Numbered from the stretch's first letter, positions 46,301-54,038 are shown. The stretch: DNA of 64,000 nt from Acidisarcina sp. (GCA_035539175.1 DATLIY010000007.1:1116001-1180000), one strand, 5' to 3'. Translations and numbers: made by a program. Notes: a model not told the origin generated them from the letters alone.

Positions 46301-46853
46301 GAGCGTGCTTCCATCTTCGGAGCAACCCGAGATCCCCGAGCACATCGACGGCTGGGTGCAGAAGCCTCTCGACGAGGTCTCGCTGCTGACGGAGCTGTCT
46401 CGCGTGCTGGGCGGCAGCCATGGCGTTGCCCGTGTGCTCATCGTGGAAGACGACGAAGACCTGGCCCGCATCATCCTGGCGACATTCGCACGCGCCGGCA
46501 TTGAAGTCCATCACGCTGCAACACGGCGCCGCGCCATTGAGCTGTGCGAGACAATGCCGCCGGATTTGCTGATTCTCGACCTTTCCCTGCCGGACGGCGA
46601 TGGCTTCAATGTTGTAGATTGGCTTCGTCAGCAGAAAGATCTCAGCCATACGCCGCTGGTTGTTTACTCGGCCCGCGACGTCATGGATTTTGAACGAAAA
46701 CAGTTGCAGCTTGGGCCCACTGAGTTTTTGACCAAGGCGAGCGTTCCGCCGCAGGAGGTCGAGGCTCTGGTCCTCACCATGCTCCGCCGCCTTCGTAAAA
46801 TGGAAGACGGGCTCGATGCACCGAGCGACGGAGCTATCTCGCAATCCGCGTGA
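43389..46853 (+). CDS. Hybrid sensor histidine kinase with PAS, GAF and two receiver domains
   Basis: 1154 residues. Two N-terminal membrane segments (about 10-30 and 48-64) are followed by PAS (80-220), PAS (230-350), GAF (365-515), a third PAS (525-645), HisKA with phospho-acceptor His661 (VSHELRTPL), HATPase (N box LLSNAIKFSPE, GTGLGLAICR) and two receivers. The receiver Asp residues are Asp942 (AILLDVSL) and Asp1064 (LLILDLSL). The input domains suggest intracellular small-molecule or redox sensing. With the lone receiver and lone Hpt downstream, it forms a multistep His-Asp relay. No clear ribosome site precedes the ATG. Confidence 0.93.
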   Translation: MTWLRSRPIFRMVLASALVVCAAAAYIAVSAHHPPPVNRSQWIRQESFLFVTLAVLNLMLIAAMRKIFRTDHASLEQVALLQRSILESAGPMILATDLDGRFTAFNPSAERMLGYSKEEMLGRARFEDIFPEGNLRRVGRQLVMNLNLSLDPLAESDDPENPLRDYVEYVSSFPPNRVRGFELEYKRKDGSTFPGMVYLSAIREPEGSVTGLLAICTDLSAAKRTEHALRESQERYRDLFENSNEMIATLSPRGRYLYVNPAWQSHFGLGADDFEGLISFESAFPPETQATAAALFRRALTGERVERVSLRFHGAQGRFTEVEGNLSCRQEDGQPVSVRCLFRDVTQERQRERQMAMQLLVAQLVGESTRPEQALPRVLESLGTSLGWDVAIIWRVDEEQQYLSYHAGWYAPGHAYQEFGRGNIGHILTRGEDIPGRVWSARRAFWIVDLRRDASFGRLEAAEASGLITGWSVPVRVGNKVIAVLEFFSHEQQKEDPEMMAAVETVSASLGQFMARSAQEGQLRELNRHKEFILNSVADGIFGTDRDGVVIFVNPAAEMLLGAAEGSLIGRQVQEVIHMGRRGPATADGSYPTMRAFSTPQGTTGQDLFFRSDGTSFPVEFSVTPMQEGGSVVGSVLSFRDISQRYALDRMKDEFISTVSHELRTPLTSIRGALGLLSAGLVGEVSEKASNLLRIAVSNSDRLVRLINDILDLERMQSGRAPLSFRRTTLSEVAQQAVDAMMPMADAAKIRIVLETGTAAVDADPDRLLQVLTNLLSNAIKFSPEDATIRVLIKAGSEGATLSVIDQGRGIPADKLESIFDRFQQVDASDSRQKGGTGLGLAICRTIVHQHNGRIWAERNADRGTTFSLFIPFHQSIGVESSPFPDREARDGTILISDSDARTRRTVAEHLTRHGYKVVEAEDPEQTMTLARRHPLEAILLDVSLSGRNGWKTLQMLKGDPLTSTTPVVVLSVLPSSEQPEIPEHIDGWVQKPLDEVSLLTELSRVLGGSHGVARVLIVEDDEDLARIILATFARAGIEVHHAATRRRAIELCETMPPDLLILDLSLPDGDGFNVVDWLRQQKDLSHTPLVVYSARDVMDFERKQLQLGPTEFLTKASVPPQEVEALVLTMLRRLRKMEDGLDAPSDGAISQSA

Positions 46854-46866
46854 GGAGAGAAGAAAC

Positions 46867-47247
46867 ATGGTTCGCCGCCGCGTATTAATCATTGACGACG
46901 AAGACGATATCCGTCAGGTAGCTGCTCTCAGCCTGGAAACCGTCGCTGGCTGGGAGGTATCGATGGCCAGCTCCGGCATCGAGGGGATCGGCCGCGCCGC
47001 CAGCGAAAAACCGGATGCCATCCTGCTCGACGTCATGATGCCTGCCATGGACGGTCCCACAACCTTTCTCGAGCTGCAGAAGCGCGAGGAGACAACCGGC
47101 ATCCCGGTAGTCCTGCTGACTGCCAAGGTGCAGGGACCGGATCAGAAGCGCTTCGCGGGGCTGGGAGTTGCCGCTGTCCTCTTCAAACCCTTTGATCCTT
47201 TAACACTTTCGAGGCAGATTTCTGATGCCCTGGGATGGCAGGAGTAG
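46867..47247 (+). CDS. Single-domain response regulator
   Basis: 126-residue CheY-like receiver without an output domain. Acidic pocket Asp11-Asp12 (LIIDDEDD), phospho-acceptor Asp55 (AILLDVMMPAMDG), Thr in LLTAKVQ and Lys in LFKPFDP. The ATG at 46867 has AGGAG upstream and lies 13 bases after the kinase stop. Likely the intermediate or terminal receiver of the relay; being output-less, it must act by protein contact or hand its phosphate on. Confidence 0.93.
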   Translation: MVRRRVLIIDDEDDIRQVAALSLETVAGWEVSMASSGIEGIGRAASEKPDAILLDVMMPAMDGPTTFLELQKREETTGIPVVLLTAKVQGPDQKRFAGLGVAAVLFKPFDPLTLSRQISDALGWQE

Positions 47248-47262
47248 TCCATAATCGGAGCC

Positions 47263-47661
47263 ATGCAACACTCCAAGCTGAAAACAAAAGAGTCGAATTC
47301 GACCGATACCGCAACAGCCCTGTCAGGCGATCGCTTGCAACAATTGCTGCTGCAGCTCTGGATGACCAGCAAGTCCACCGTTGCCGAGCGGCTGGAGGCA
47401 ATCTGCCGTGCCCAGGCACTGCTGGAGAAAAATATGCTCGACGAGCAGGCCCGGTTGGAAGCCCTGGACGCTGCCCATAAGTTGGCAGGCATTCTGGGAA
47501 CGTTTGGCTTGCCGATGGGAACCGAACTGGCTCGCCAGATTGAGATGGCCATGGAGCAGGCCGGCAAGCCGGGATCGGTCGACGCGCACGCGCTGGCTGG
47601 CACTCTCGCCCAGCTCAGTGAACTGATCAATCAGAAATCCGCCGAAATTCCCTCCGCATAA
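47263..47661 (+). CDS. Stand-alone Hpt phosphotransfer protein
   Basis: 132 residues, helical. The Hpt motif is ALDAAHKLAGILGTFGLP with phospho-acceptor His72; the usual HxLKG reads HKLAG, with Lys replaced by Ala, a variant common in this sub-type. It starts 16 bases after the receiver gene, so kinase, receiver and Hpt are one transcription unit. It would shuttle phosphate between the kinase receivers and the lone receiver. Confidence 0.85.
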   Translation: MQHSKLKTKESNSTDTATALSGDRLQQLLLQLWMTSKSTVAERLEAICRAQALLEKNMLDEQARLEALDAAHKLAGILGTFGLPMGTELARQIEMAMEQAGKPGSVDAHALAGTLAQLSELINQKSAEIPSA

Positions 47662-47695
47662 TCCTGCACAGGACGCGCTCCCGACCAGAGGCACT

Positions 47696-47729
47696 AAATT
47701 CCCAGAAGCGCCAAATCCCCAGAGGCGCA
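47696..47729 (+). repeat. Imperfect 17-bp tandem repeat
   Basis: AAATTCCCAGAAGCGCC is followed directly by AAATCCCCAGAGGCGCA (14 of 17 identical). It lies 35 bases after the Hpt gene, upstream of the SpoIIE phosphatase gene; possibly regulatory, possibly chance duplication. Confidence 0.35.
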
Positions 47730-47876
47730 CGGCTCCCTACAAATATCGAGAGAGACCCGCGCACTCACAAACCAGATTAGCGCTGGCAGCAAATCTGCAT
47801 TCGCCGGCCTCCATTCAGCGCGCCGCATGGACAACACCCACATTCTGATATCCTTGCCGCGCTTGAGGGCGCACGC

Positions 47877-49283
47877 ATGCAGGATCATCTTCCGGCAATA
47901 CCCCGCGATCTTCTCCAGGGAATCATTTCCGGAACCGTCTTTGTGTTTATGGGATTGGCAGCCTGTTGCATCGCGGCAATTCGCCGGCGGAGCGAGATGC
48001 GCACCATATTGTGGCTCGGCATCTGGAGCGCCCTGTACGGGGCCCGGCCTCTGGCTAATTCGTTGGCAGCCGTGGCGCATTTGCCGCTCTGGCTCCGGGT
48101 CGGCATTCCCTACCTGGACACAATCAATGTCTACTTTATCGTGGTGGTTGCCTCGTTTGCGTTTCTGGAGCTCACCACCGGCAGGTTGCGGTTATTTCTC
48201 AAGGCTGTGATTGCCGTGGGGGCGGCCATAGGTGTGGCAGGGATTGCGCTCTTCGTCCTTACAGGCTCGAATCGCAGACTGGTTCTCTACAATGAGATCC
48301 TCGTCACCTGCATGCTTCTTGTCATGGTAACCGTGCTAGCGCTCCCAGGGCTCTCGCGCAAGTACCTCGTTCTGCCCAATCGCGGCGTTCTGGCTATCGG
48401 CACGTCTTTTTTCACGCTGGAGGCTCTCTACGTCAACCTGGCGCGCCCCTTTGGGTACCAGCCTCCGGCAATCTGGGGTGACCTGGGGTTTGCAGCTCTG
48501 CTTTTCTCTTTGGGCTACACCGCGATGCAAATCGTCTCTGCGAACGAGCGCCGCTTGCTGTCGATTGAAAATGAACTCGCGATCGCTCGCGAGATACAGA
48601 CCTCGATCCTTCCCAGCGCCAATCCCGAACTCAGCCACCTTCGCATTGCCGCAGCTTATCTCCCAATGACGGCCGTTGCCGGTGATTTTTACGATTTCAT
48701 TCCCATCGATCCGGATCGGGTCGGCTTTCTAGTCGCCGACGTCTCCGGACACGGCGTCCCGGCGGCTCTGATCGCAGGGATGGTCAAGATGGCGTTACAG
48801 TCAGTCGCGCCCTGCGCACATGACCCTCGAGCGGTTCTGCGTGGGCTGAACCGTTCCCTCTTCCGGGAACTCCACAGCCAGTTCGTCACCGCGTCCTATT
48901 TGTGGCTTGATACAGAGAATCACAAAGCGCTTTACTCAGCCGCGGGACACCCGCCGCTCCTGCGGTGGCGCGCAGGCAAACTGGAGCGCATCGAGAGCAA
49001 CGGCCTGCTTTTCGGTGTAATCCCTGAGCCCGACTACCCCGTTTTCGAGATGACCATCCATGCGGGCGACCGCTTTCTGATGTATACAGACGGCATGGTC
49101 GAACCCGAGAATGCGGGCGGCGATTCTTTCGGCGACGGCAAGCTCGAACAGGTTGTGCGTAACAATCAGTCGCGCCCTCCGTCCGAGCTGGTCGATCAAC
49201 TGCTAACCGAGATCCAGCGCTGGCAACCGGCTTCCACGGCCCAGCAGGACGACATCACGCTCATCGTGATCGACGCGATTTAG
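47877..49283 (+). CDS. Membrane-anchored SpoIIE/RsbU-type PP2C phosphatase
   Basis: 468 residues. Residues 1-220 contain about seven hydrophobic segments; a short helix (ERRLLSIENELAIAREIQTSILPS) links to a SpoIIE-type PP2C domain (about 255-465). Metal-binding acids are Asp270 (VAGDFYDF) and Asp288 (VADVSGHG), with QQDDITLIVI at the end. Such phosphatases dephosphorylate anti-sigma-factor antagonists in partner-switching stress responses. No antagonist or anti-sigma gene is adjacent. It lies 215 bases after the Hpt gene, so co-regulation with the relay is possible but not shown. Confidence 0.92.
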   Translation: MQDHLPAIPRDLLQGIISGTVFVFMGLAACCIAAIRRRSEMRTILWLGIWSALYGARPLANSLAAVAHLPLWLRVGIPYLDTINVYFIVVVASFAFLELTTGRLRLFLKAVIAVGAAIGVAGIALFVLTGSNRRLVLYNEILVTCMLLVMVTVLALPGLSRKYLVLPNRGVLAIGTSFFTLEALYVNLARPFGYQPPAIWGDLGFAALLFSLGYTAMQIVSANERRLLSIENELAIAREIQTSILPSANPELSHLRIAAAYLPMTAVAGDFYDFIPIDPDRVGFLVADVSGHGVPAALIAGMVKMALQSVAPCAHDPRAVLRGLNRSLFRELHSQFVTASYLWLDTENHKALYSAAGHPPLLRWRAGKLERIESNGLLFGVIPEPDYPVFEMTIHAGDRFLMYTDGMVEPENAGGDSFGDGKLEQVVRNNQSRPPSELVDQLLTEIQRWQPASTAQQDDITLIVIDAI

Positions 49284-49319
49284 TCTGCCGTCTATGTGGA
49301 TTGGACCGAACCCAGGACC

Positions 49320-49805
49320 TCAACTGACCGCTTTCTTCACGAGCGCGACTATCCTTGCCTCGTCGGCGGCGGTCAACTTCTTCAGCGCAAAGGCGACCGG
49401 CCAAATGGTTCCGTCGTCGAGGTTCGCTTTGTCGCTGAAGCCGAGCGTCGCGTATCTCGCCTTGAACTTGTGCGAACTTTGAAAGAAGCAGACAATATCG
49501 CCGTCCTTGGCGTACGCGGGCATCCCGTACCAGGTCTTCGGCGAAAGGGCTGGTGCGCTGGCTTTGATGATGGCATGGAGCCGCTCGGCCATGGCGCGAT
49601 CCGATTCCGGCATCTCGGCAATCTTCGCAAGCACGTCCTCTTCCCCGTCCGTCTTTTTCACGCGCAGGCCTCGGCGCTCTTCAGCCTTTAGCTCTTCGGC
49701 GCGCTCCTTCATTGCCGCGCGTTCCTCATCCGTGAATCCCTTGGCCGCCTTGCCGGACACGGCGGCACTCCTGGCGGACTTCAGCGCCTCTTTCGTCGGT
49801 TTCAT
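49320..49805 (-). CDS. DUF1801-domain protein
   Basis: 161 residues. The N-terminal 55 residues are charged and helical ([21 protein letters not shown]). The C-terminal part has [38 protein letters not shown] and [17 protein letters not shown], typical of the YdhG/DUF1801 fold. Cytosolic, function unknown. GGAGG lies four bases before the ATG. Confidence 0.82.
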   Translation of the reverse strand: MKPTKEALKSARSAAVSGKAAKGFTDEERAAMKERAEELKAEERRGLRVKKTDGEEDVLAKIAEMPESDRAMAERLHAIIKASAPALSPKTWYGMPAYAKDGDIVCFFQSSHKFKARYATLGFSDKANLDDGTIWPVAFALKKLTAADEARIVALVKKAVS

Positions 49806-49935
49806 AGAGCCTCCGGATAGACAGCCTGATGCAGAGCAAACAAGTAACAGTCAGTCTATCTATATCGCGGCAACTGTTGGCAGCTGGCGCTACAACTTTT
49901 GAGCGCTGGTACGATCCTGCATCAAGCACCCTCGT

Positions 49936-50676
49936 CTAATCTGCGTGATTAGACGCTATATCTAGCGTGCTAAACATTTGCTCCGCGATCGCAGCATGTC
50001 CCAAGCCGTTTGGGTGAATCGCGTTGCCCAGCCATGCAGCAAGGTTATTTTCAGTGCGGTGCGTATGCCAATACTGCCAATTGTCCACAAGAATTACGTT
50101 TTCCGAGGTTGCTACGTCCCGGATGATGGCGTTGTATGCAGGCAAGTCATGGCGGCGCGGGTCGTCAAGTGTCCAATTTGTTGTCTGCAAGATGGGGATT
50201 GCCCCCATGGCCCGGATTTGCTCGATCAGTTTCCGCAGATTGGTTTCGAATACCTGCCTTCCTCCAGAATCACGAGCCGCATCATTCATACCGAGCATCA
50301 CGCTTACGACGTCAGGATGAAAATGGCCGATCCTCCATTGAAAGTCCTCGAGGATGTCATCCGTTTTGTTCCCGCTGATGGCGCTGTTGATGATGACGTC
50401 TCGGCCACGGCGCATGTCCCAGCGGATGTGCTCAGAGAAGAGCTCTGAAAAATCGCGCTCACCATGGGTCCACTCCGCTCCTTCGGTGATACTGTCGCCG
50501 GTGAAAACCCAGGTGATGGGCTTGTTGCTTTTAAGGAGTTCGTGCAGAGAGGCGAGGTCGCGGGTGCCAGGGGCCGCTGCTGCGAGCGGCGTTGGTTTGC
50601 CCTGGGCAAAGAGACAAGCTGCCACGGACAAGACCCCGAAAAGAAGAGCGATGAAGCGAATTTGTCCAGTCTTCAT
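49936..50676 (-). CDS. Secreted SGNH/GDSL hydrolase
   Basis: 246 residues with an N-terminal signal (FIALLFGVLSVAACLFAQ). V18-A19-A20-C21 could be a lipobox, or cleavage may follow Ala-Gln. SGNH blocks: FTGDSITEG with nucleophile Ser62, the Gly in SGNKTDD, GMNDAAR (block III Asn) and NAIHPNGLGH (block V Asp replaced by Ile-His-Pro context, His kept). The usual catalytic Asp two residues before His reads Ala-Ile-His, which is odd. Probably an esterase or polysaccharide deacetylase. An ATG five codons upstream is the alternative start. Confidence 0.82.
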   Translation of the reverse strand: MKTGQIRFIALLFGVLSVAACLFAQGKPTPLAAAAPGTRDLASLHELLKSNKPITWVFTGDSITEGAEWTHGERDFSELFSEHIRWDMRRGRDVIINSAISGNKTDDILEDFQWRIGHFHPDVVSVMLGMNDAARDSGGRQVFETNLRKLIEQIRAMGAIPILQTTNWTLDDPRRHDLPAYNAIIRDVATSENVILVDNWQYWHTHRTENNLAAWLGNAIHPNGLGHAAIAEQMFSTLDIASNHAD

Positions 50677-50874
50677 TGTTTTCAATTCCATATTATCTGT
50701 ATGTGCGCGTTTCCAGGTGGCGCCATTCTAGAAACGTGCTGAAGGCTTGTTAGCGTCAACTCCCTTTAAGTCATAGGCGGGTCGGCCAGCTAAGCGGGGT
50801 TGTGAGAAGTACATTGCCCCGGTCGGAGGCTTTTTCACTTCCCCAAGTCTCCGCCATAATTCAAAAATCGCGGC

Positions 50875-50904
50875 TTGACATATTCCGATATGGGTATGTA
50901 ATGT
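50875..50904 (+). promoter_or_regulatory. arsR promoter with internal operator
   Basis: Consensus TTGACA (50875-50880), 18 bases, TAATGT (50899-50904), nine bases to the ATG, no Shine-Dalgarno. CATAT-TCCG-ATATG (50879-50892) is a perfect inverted repeat overlapping the -35 box and spacer, well placed for repression by the ArsR product. Confidence 0.65.
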
Positions 50905-50913
50905 AGCGGCAGT

Positions 50914-51252
50914 ATGGCACGTGCCGCAACCACTTCCGATTCCTTCAACGCAATAGCCGAACCGCGCCGGCGCCAAATCCTCACCCTTCTGGTGCTGAAG
51001 GAACTGGCCGTCGGAGATATCGTGGCGGCTCTCGAGCTCGATCAGCCGTCTGTCTCCAAGCACCTGCGCGTGCTGCGCGATGTCGGACTGGTACGCGTTC
51101 GGCGGAACGGACGGCACAAGCTGTATCGAACGAATGCAGAAGGCATCCGCCCCTTGTACGAGTGGTCCGCCACCTTCGAACGTTATTGGACCCATCAGTT
51201 GCACAGGATCAAGACACGGGCCGAAGAGGCTGCCGCTCAATCATCCAAATGA
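50914..51252 (+). CDS. ArsR-family HTH regulator
   Basis: 112 residues with a winged helix. NAIAEPRRRQILTLLVLKEL leads to the recognition region AVGDIVAALELDQPSVSKHL and the wing VRVRRNGRHKLYRTN. There is no Cys-based metal site, so it is of the SdpR-like group that often precedes SRPBCC (AHSA1) genes. It probably represses its own operon through the palindrome in its promoter. The predicted transcript starts about three bases before the ATG. Confidence 0.92.
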   Translation: MARAATTSDSFNAIAEPRRRQILTLLVLKELAVGDIVAALELDQPSVSKHLRVLRDVGLVRVRRNGRHKLYRTNAEGIRPLYEWSATFERYWTHQLHRIKTRAEEAAAQSSK

Positions 51253-51276
51253 ACGATTCCCCAAGGAGGAGAAACC

Positions 51277-51732
51277 ATGATCGAGGCCCCCGCAAGCATC
51301 GAAGACATGACGTTGAATATCTCGCAGGAGATCCACGTTAAAGCTCCTATCGATATCACATTCGCCGCGCTGCTCGACCAGCTTGGTCCCTTCAACCAAA
51401 CTCCCGATGGCGCGCCGATGCCCTTCAAGCTGGAAGCGTGGCCCGGTGGCCGCTGGTTCCGCGACCTTGGCGATCACAACGGCCATTTCTGGGGCAATGT
51501 CCAGGCCATCAAGCGGCCGTCATTGCTTGAAATCAACGGCCCGCTCTTCATGTCCTATCCCGTTGCCAACAATCTCCAGTACCGTCTCACCGAAGAGGCA
51601 GGGGAAACCATTATTCAGTTCCACCACACCGGCTTTGGCCTCATTCAGGACGACCATAAGAGAGGGGTGACCGGCGGGTGGAGCTCCATGCACGAGCAGT
51701 TGCGCAAGCGCGCTGAAGGCTCGCATCGCTGA
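51277..51732 (+). CDS. SRPBCC/AHSA1-family protein
   Basis: 151 residues with a START/Bet v 1-like helix-grip fold. ISQEIHVKAPIDITFAALLD opens the domain; WPGGRWFRDLGDHNGHFWG and HHTGFGLIQDDHKRGVTGGW are typical of the activator-of-Hsp90 homologue group. It binds an unknown hydrophobic ligand. AAGGAGG precedes the ATG by seven to eight bases. Second gene of the arsR operon. Confidence 0.88.
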   Translation: MIEAPASIEDMTLNISQEIHVKAPIDITFAALLDQLGPFNQTPDGAPMPFKLEAWPGGRWFRDLGDHNGHFWGNVQAIKRPSLLEINGPLFMSYPVANNLQYRLTEEAGETIIQFHHTGFGLIQDDHKRGVTGGWSSMHEQLRKRAEGSHR

Positions 51733-51801
51733 GGCGCTCGAAGGATGCGCTCGAACCAGAATTCATTCCACCGTGGCTTTGCCCCACAAAGGAGAATTTT
51801 C

Positions 51802-52320
51802 ATGTCGATTGCAAACTCATTACTCGCAGAATTTGAATCTCAAGCGCCCGTCACGCGCCGCTTCCTCGAGCGCCTTCCAGCAGACAAGCTGACCTGGAAA
51901 CCTCACCCGAAATCGATGTCCGCGGGTCAGCTCGCATACCACCTCGCAGTCGTACCCGGCAGCGTCGTTCGGGGCATGCAAACCAGCTCCGCGCCGCCAC
52001 CCGATTTTCAATTTCCAGAGGCGGCGAGCGTCCAACAGGTGCTCGATCTCTTCGACGAAAGCGTGGCAGCCGTACGTAAGATACTGCCAAACTTTAATGA
52101 TGATGCGATGCACGAGATGTGGCGCATCGTCGTCGGCGACCAGGAAATCCTCGCGTTCCCTCGCGGCCAATTCATTCGCGATGTCATGCTCAATCACTGG
52201 TACCAGCACCGGGGCCAATTCAGCGTCTATCTGCGCCTGCTCGACGTCGCCGTGCCTTCAAGCTGGGGGCCCAGTGCCGATGAGCCTGCGCCGTTTCAAA
52301 AGCAGCTCCAACCCGCCTAG
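51802..52320 (+). CDS. DinB-family protein
   Basis: 172 residues forming a four-helix bundle. The metal-binding His triad is His47 (QLAYHLAVVPG), His132 and His136 (LNHWYQHRGQF). The DinB/YfiT superfamily includes thiol-dependent transferases (bacillithiol, mycothiol); the activity here is unknown. AAAGGAG lies seven bases before the ATG at 51802, preferred over the upstream frame opening. Third gene of the arsR operon. Confidence 0.9.
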   Translation: MSIANSLLAEFESQAPVTRRFLERLPADKLTWKPHPKSMSAGQLAYHLAVVPGSVVRGMQTSSAPPPDFQFPEAASVQQVLDLFDESVAAVRKILPNFNDDAMHEMWRIVVGDQEILAFPRGQFIRDVMLNHWYQHRGQFSVYLRLLDVAVPSSWGPSADEPAPFQKQLQPA

Positions 52321-52349
52321 CTATTCCGTCGATCATCCCATCTCACTAG

Positions 52350-52387
52350 CTGGAAGTGGCGTTCTCCCCCAGGCATGCCACTTCCAG
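52350..52387. repeat. 11-bp perfect inverted repeat after DinB gene
   Basis: CTGGAAGTGGC (52350-52360) and GCCACTTCCAG (52377-52387) with a 16-base loop, in the convergent gap before the ion-channel gene. No T tract on either strand; a stem-loop terminator or attenuating structure is possible. Confidence 0.5.
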
Positions 52388-52511
52388 TAAGCCCGCTGCG
52401 TTGTCCGATCTTTCCGGCTCGCATTGATAGATCTGAAGAACCAGTCCGCGGGCAAACTGCGAAGAGTGGGATAGCACGCACCTGCCCCAGGCTCCGTCTA
52501 GAAACGGCTCT

Positions 52512-53675
52512 CTAGAAATCGTGATCGTCGTGCAGACCCGGTACGTGTGGAACCGCAGGAATCTTCTGGTCGGCAACCTCGGCCTGCTCTCGCACACGTG
52601 CCACCGTCAGCCAGTTGTCCCTGTGCGGATGTTCTGAGATCCACGGAGGCAGAGGCATGCATAGATAGCGGCTCAAGGCCTCGGCATAGCCCTCGTAGAG
52701 AGAGCGCATCTCGGTAAGCCGTTGCATCGAACGGTCATCCCTGCACATGCGAACGCCGGACTCATCCAACAACGCGTAGAGCTGCTGATAACGATCCGGG
52801 GGAAGGCGATCGACCCGGTTCGTCACCGGCTTCAGGGAGAAGATCTGCGAAAGATCCACCAGCGCGTGCCGTGCGATGGCGAAGGTGAGCTGCGCCTGGC
52901 GCGACTGGCGCCCCTGCACTCCCGCAATCAATAGCGCGCAGGTATCGAGGATGGCGGTCAAGGCGCCAATCCAGCTCTGGTTATTGTGTTGTGAGCGGAA
53001 GTAGCAGAGCAGCGGGTAGGAAATGTGGCTCTCCAGCAGCTCCGCCGACCATCGCTCCCACTCCGCCAGCAGCGCAGTCAAAGCATCGTTTGCATCTGGA
53101 TGGACATGACGGCGCATCAACTCGGCCGCGGTCGGCGGAGAACCGGCACGCGCATCGAGCAATGCGATGTTGACCTCCCGCCGGGAAAACGCTCCATAGA
53201 GGACGGGAAAGTAGCCCATAACCACCGCAAGAAAGCCCAGCCCTGTTCCTGCTTCGAGAATTATGAGTTCCCGGGCCCATCGGCTGCTGGGCGTTACATC
53301 TCCGAGGCCCAGGGTAAAGAGCGTGGTTCCGCTGACGTAGAGATCCGAGCGAAATCCATGAGGATCAACGGCATCGTGAAACGGGCTGCCAAGTCCGTGG
53401 AAGATAAGGGCAAAGCCGATGACCATCGTCCCTGCCCAAACCATCAGCAGAAAGATAAGAGAAAGCGGCCCATAGAAGCTGAAGGCCGTCTCCCGCTTCC
53501 GCGGATGGCGAAGCAGGTTGGTGCAGTAGGCCCAGGGCTTCCACGTAACGCCATAAAACATGTTCGTCAGACGGAAGCGCCCGGTGGCACGTCGTGGCAG
53601 GATGATGGTTTGAAAGGCGTCGAGCAGCGTGATGAGAAGAAGCGCAATTCCCACGATCAGGCTCAGAATATCCAT
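52512..53675 (-). CDS. Two-pore-type ion channel (K+ channel family)
   Basis: 387 residues. Membrane segments (about 1-20, 68-92, 135-160) flank a pore loop TTLFTLGLGDVTPSS, a divergent selectivity filter (TLGLGD instead of TVGYGD). The C-terminal 220 residues are cytosolic and helical with no recognised RCK motif (HVHPDANDALTALLAEWERW, DTCALLIAGVQGRQSRQAQL). Potassium selectivity is inferred only. GGAGGAG lies five bases before the ATG. Confidence 0.8.
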   Translation of the reverse strand: MDILSLIVGIALLLITLLDAFQTIILPRRATGRFRLTNMFYGVTWKPWAYCTNLLRHPRKRETAFSFYGPLSLIFLLMVWAGTMVIGFALIFHGLGSPFHDAVDPHGFRSDLYVSGTTLFTLGLGDVTPSSRWARELIILEAGTGLGFLAVVMGYFPVLYGAFSRREVNIALLDARAGSPPTAAELMRRHVHPDANDALTALLAEWERWSAELLESHISYPLLCYFRSQHNNQSWIGALTAILDTCALLIAGVQGRQSRQAQLTFAIARHALVDLSQIFSLKPVTNRVDRLPPDRYQQLYALLDESGVRMCRDDRSMQRLTEMRSLYEGYAEALSRYLCMPLPPWISEHPHRDNWLTVARVREQAEVADQKIPAVPHVPGLHDDHDF

Positions 53676-53744
53676 TGGCTCTCCTCCCTGCCGGTCGTGC
53701 TGGCGCGGCTCTCCTTCGTAAAATTAGCACACGCATTCCTCCGT

Positions 53745-53750
53745 TACACT
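53745..53750 (+). promoter_or_regulatory. Possible -10 box before DUF2905 gene
   Basis: TACACT, seven bases before the ATG. The GGGGAGC between them is too close to the start to work as a ribosome site. -35 not evident. Confidence 0.4.
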
Positions 53751-53757
53751 GGGGAGC

Positions 53758-53994
53758 ATGGGTGGGAACCTGAGCGAGATGGGACGAATCGTTTTGATCG
53801 TTGGCCTGTTGATGGTGGCAGTGGGCGCCGCCCTCATAGTGGCTGGCCGCATTGGCATTCCCCTGGGCCGGCTGCCGGGAGACTTCGCGTACCGGGGCAA
53901 GCATGTCTCCGTCTTTTTGCCGCTCGGCACTTCCCTGCTGCTGAGCATTCTGCTCTCGCTTGTCTTGTATCTGCTTTCGCGCTTCCGCGGCTGA
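53758..53994 (+). CDS. DUF2905 small membrane protein
   Basis: 78 residues with two hydrophobic segments (IVLIVGLLMVAVGAALIVAG and VFLPLGTSLLLSILLSLVLY) separated by GRLPGDFAYRGKHV, the conserved DUF2905 loop. Function unknown. It lies 44 bases upstream of xseA, which has its own -10-like box. Confidence 0.88.
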   Translation: MGGNLSEMGRIVLIVGLLMVAVGAALIVAGRIGIPLGRLPGDFAYRGKHVSVFLPLGTSLLLSILLSLVLYLLSRFRG

Positions 53995-54024
53995 GGCATG
54001 GTTTCCGCTTCCCATCGAGGCGTG

Positions 54025-54030
54025 TAGACT
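54025..54030 (+). promoter_or_regulatory. Possible -10 box of leaderless xseA
   Basis: TAGACT, eight bases before the in-frame GTG; the intervening TTTTCCTT has no ribosome site. Confidence 0.45.
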
Positions 54031-54038
54031 TTTTCCTT

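Noticed and set aside
52500-52540. TCTAGAAA repeats near the ion-channel stop as a recombination or attachment site
   Set aside because: Only short, imperfect copies; no integrase, tRNA or mobile gene nearby.
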